This document shows positions 6,205 through 7,669 of a stretch of DNA of 7,669 nucleotides, in pieces. This DNA is from Thermoleophilia bacterium UBA5186. GTDB lineage: Bacteria; Actinomycetota; Thermoleophilia; Gaiellales; Gaiellaceae. Position numbers and translations under genes: made by a program. Under the pieces are notes generated by a model. The model saw only the letters and a program-made list of their open reading frames with translations, ran no database searches and was not told the DNA's origin. Location: contig DHWI01000175.1 of the NCBI GenBank assembly GCA_002413095.1, positions 15,800-23,468 on the forward strand, written 5' to 3'. How positions within the stretch are numbered: position 1 is the first letter of the stretch; every line of letters starts with the position of its first letter.

Positions 6205-6232
6205 AACCTAGCAACGCCCAGCAGGCAGGCAA
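6205..6232 (-). promoter_or_regulatory. putative promoter of the MMPL gene (leaderless type)
   Basis: On the minus strand, TTGCCT (6227-6232, four of six to TTGACA) is separated by 16 nt from TAGGTT (6205-6210). Six bases then lead to the ATG at 6198. The TANNNT-N6-ATG spacing puts the transcription start at or next to the start codon. AGGTTG could also be a weak ribosome-binding site, so the two readings compete. Confidence 0.45.
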
Positions 6233-6248
6233 AAACGGGGGAGCGGGG

Positions 6249-6254
6249 TACTGT
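6249..6254 (+). promoter_or_regulatory. putative -10 element of the hsp20-lon operon
   Basis: TACTGT is followed by 7 nt and then the ATG of hsp20 at 6262, again a leaderless layout. There is no good -35 hexamer at 16-18 nt; that region (about 6226-6232) coincides with the -35 proposed for the opposite MMPL promoter. I found neither a CIRCE (TTAGCACTC) nor a HAIR (CTTGAGT) heat-shock operator in the 63-bp gap. Confidence 0.4.
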
Positions 6255-6261
6255 GAGACCT

Positions 6262-6702
6262 ATGGGTAAACGCCGCGACATCGAGCACGCGGCCGAGGAG
6301 ATCGAGCAGCTCTTCGCCGACCTCTGGCAGGTCTTCCCCTTCTCCGGGCTGCGGCGCGGCTTCCGGCCGCAGATCGATTGCTTCCGGACGGAGGATCCGC
6401 CGAGCCTCACGGTCGTCGTCGACCTGGCCGGCATCGATCCCGCGGGTGTGCGCGTGATCGCCACCGGGCGTGCGCTCGTGATCGCGGGCGAGCGCCCGCG
6501 CCCGAAGATCGGCGGCCAGATCTACGAGCAGATGGAGATCGACTACGGCGCGTTCGAGCGCCATGTCTCGCTGTCCGTGCCGGTCGACGTCGAGGCTGCG
6601 CAAGCGCGCTACGAGAACGGCTTCCTCACGATCGTGCTGCCCGTCGCGCCGAGTCCTGCTCCGGACGCGCGCGTCGCGATCGAGATCCGGAAGGGCAAAT
6701 GA
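6262..6702 (+). CDS. hsp20: small heat-shock protein, Hsp20/alpha-crystallin family
   Basis: An ATP-independent cytoplasmic holdase that binds unfolding proteins and keeps them from aggregating. The 146-residue product has a short N-terminal arm (1-44, with the amphipathic EHAAEEIEQLFADLWQVFPF), an alpha-crystallin domain (about 45-130) and a C-terminal extension. Diagnostic parts are LTVVVDLAGIDPAGVRV (49-65), LVIAGERPRP (72-81), YGAFERHVSLSVPVDVEAAQ (95-114) and YENGFLTIVLPV (117-128), the last being the G-x-L-x-x-x-x-P signature. IEI at 140-142 fits the I-x-I motif that docks on neighbouring subunits in oligomers. The frame is open far upstream, but that part is antisense to the MMPL gene; ATG at 6262 is the start that fits the family and the upstream -10. 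The stop overlaps lon by 4 nt (ATGA), so the holdase and the protease are made together. Confidence 0.95.
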   Translation: MGKRRDIEHAAEEIEQLFADLWQVFPFSGLRRGFRPQIDCFRTEDPPSLTVVVDLAGIDPAGVRVIATGRALVIAGERPRPKIGGQIYEQMEIDYGAFERHVSLSVPVDVEAAQARYENGFLTIVLPVAPSPAPDARVAIEIRKGK

Positions 6703-7669
6703 CCGAGCTGCTCCAAGAGGGCACGGTTCCCGCCGACGTCGAGGTGCCGAGCAGGCTCCCGGTCCTACCGCTGAAGGAGACCGTCGTCTTTCCTGAGTCG
6801 ATGACGCCGCTCGCGATCGGCCAGGAGCGCTCGGTGCGGCTGATCGAGGACGCGATGGCCGGCGAGCGCATGCTCGCACTCGTCACCGTCCGCGACGGTG
6901 AGATCGAGCTGCCCGGGTGGGACGACCTCTACGAGGTCGGAACCGCGGCGATCATCCACAAGCTGATCCGCGTGCCCGACGGCACGCTCCGCGTGTTGGT
7001 GCAGGGGCTGCACAGGATCCGCGCGAAGGAGTGCGTCCAGGCGGATCCATATCTCGTCGGCGAGTTCGAGGCCGTGCCGGACGTGACGGCCGAGAGCACC
7101 CAGGTCGAGGCGCTGACGCGGAACGTCCAGGGGCTCTTCGCGCGAATCATCGCGCTCGTCCCGTACCTGCCCGAAGAGCTCGAGATCGCCGCGGCCAACG
7201 TGGACAACCCGAGCGCGCTCTGCCACCTCGTCGCCTCGACGCTGCGGCTGAAGACCGAGGAGAAGCAGGCGCTGCTCGAGGAGGAGGACGTCGAGGCCCG
7301 CCTGCGAGCGGTTTCCGTGATTCTCAACCGCGAGCTCGAGGTCTTCGAGCTGGGCTCGCGCATCCAGTCTCAGGTGCAGTCCGAGATGGAGAAGGGCCAG
7401 CGCGAGTTCTTCCTGCGCCAGCAGCTGAAGGCGATCCAGGACGAGCTCGGCGAGGGCGATCCCGAGGCGGCGGAGATCAAAGAGCTCCGCGAGCAGCTCG
7501 AGCAGCTGGAGCTGCCCGAGGACGCGCGCAAGGCCGCCGAGCGCGAGCTGTCGCGGCTCGAGAAGCTGCCGGCCGCGGCCGCCGAGTACGGGGTCATCCG
7601 CACGTATCTCGATTGGCTGCTGACGCTGCCGTGGGGGAAGACCACGAAGGACAACCTCGACCTGACCGC
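6699..7669 (+). CDS. lon: ATP-dependent protease Lon (LonA), N-terminal 323 residues, runs off the right edge
   Basis: A cytoplasmic AAA+ serine protease that degrades misfolded and some regulatory proteins. The visible part is the LAN substrate-binding domain, starting SRLPVLPLKETVVFPESMTP (18-37), with GTAAIIHKLIRVPDGTLRVLV (81-101), the typical G-x-x-A-x-I-x-x-x-x-x-x-P-D-G-x-x-x-V strand pair. A helical, coiled-coil-prone section follows (about 185-290) with QREFFLRQQLKAIQDELGEGD (234-254), and then the linker to the AAA+ module, EYGVIRTYLDWLLTLPWGKTT (296-316) and KDNLDL (317-322). The Walker A/B motifs and the Ser-Lys protease dyad lie beyond the window. The ATG at 6699 overlaps the hsp20 stop (ATGA), so coupled translation is expected. 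Nothing in the visible part is missing or unusual; the gene is full length as far as can be seen. Confidence 0.95.
   Translation, partial: MTELLQEGTVPADVEVPSRLPVLPLKETVVFPESMTPLAIGQERSVRLIEDAMAGERMLALVTVRDGEIELPGWDDLYEVGTAAIIHKLIRVPDGTLRVLVQGLHRIRAKECVQADPYLVGEFEAVPDVTAESTQVEALTRNVQGLFARIIALVPYLPEELEIAAANVDNPSALCHLVASTLRLKTEEKQALLEEEDVEARLRAVSVILNRELEVFELGSRIQSQVQSEMEKGQREFFLRQQLKAIQDELGEGDPEAAEIKELREQLEQLELPEDARKAAERELSRLEKLPAAAAEYGVIRTYLDWLLTLPWGKTTKDNLDLT

Noticed and set aside
5563..6261. Upstream extension of the hsp20 frame
   Set aside because: It is antisense to the MMPL gene and not Hsp20-like; the Hsp20 family length and the ATG at 6262 after a -10-like box define the real start.
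6199..6261. CIRCE or HAIR heat-shock operator upstream of hsp20
   Set aside because: Neither TTAGCACTC-N9-GAGTGCTAA nor CTTGAGT-N7-ACTCAAG, nor a close variant, is present in the gap.
6208..6879. A 223-codon minus-strand frame opposite hsp20 and the start of lon
   Set aside because: Composition is Arg/Ala/Ser-rich without motifs, and both plus-strand genes there are unambiguous.
1..7669. CRISPR array, tRNA/rRNA gene, insertion sequence or toxin-antitoxin/defence module
   Set aside because: No regularly spaced repeats, cloverleaf-like sequence, transposase motif or terminal repeats were seen; almost every base belongs to the assigned genes.

Overview
The window is GC-rich (my rough impression is mid-to-high 60s percent) and densely packed. 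It carries protein families and a promoter style typical of Actinobacteria. The composition, the Hsp20-Lon pair and the MMPL transporter suggest a deep-branching actinobacterium such as Thermoleophilia, but that placement is an inference. No tRNA, rRNA, CRISPR array, transposase or phage gene is visible, and no gene-free stretch exceeds 300 bases.

Left block (1-2708, minus strand, read right to left): a possible 21-residue hydrophobic peptide comes first. It is followed by a 12-TM-type MFS transporter, RmlA (glucose-1-phosphate thymidylyltransferase), RmlC (dTDP-4-keto-6-deoxyglucose 3,5-epimerase) and the first 71 codons of RmlD (dTDP-4-dehydrorhamnose reductase), which runs off the left edge. 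The junctions are 4-nt ATGA/GTGA overlaps, or for rmlC-rmlD a 58-nt overlap, so this looks like one translationally coupled dTDP-L-rhamnose operon with a transporter at its head. RmlB, the 4,6-dehydratase, is not in view. Two perfect palindromes lie inside rmlC, one at its start and one just before the rmlD start.

Middle (2767-3876, plus strand): an orphan SAM-dependent methyltransferase of the Methyltransf_32 type, transcribed divergently from the rhamnose operon. It converges with only 3 nt between stop codons on a large RND/MMPL exporter (3880-6198, minus strand). That exporter is complete and has both Asp-Tyr proton-relay pairs, but carries an unusual proline-rich block in a cytoplasmic loop.

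Right block (6262-7669, plus strand): a small heat-shock protein (Hsp20) overlaps by 4 nt with lon, the ATP-dependent protease, whose N-terminal 323 residues are in the window. This is a proteostasis operon pairing a holdase with a protease, and it is divergent from the MMPL gene across only 63 bp.

The most consistent unexplained signal is regulatory. Four of the five starts that follow an intergenic gap (small peptide, MFS, MMPL, Hsp20) are preceded by TANNNT followed by 6-7 nt and then the start codon. This is the signature of leaderless transcription. The fifth, the methyltransferase, has a Shine-Dalgarno-like AGGA instead. I see ordinary housekeeping and envelope genes rather than a wholly new system. 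The points most worth checking are the small peptide, the palindromes, the MMPL insertion and the leaderless promoters.
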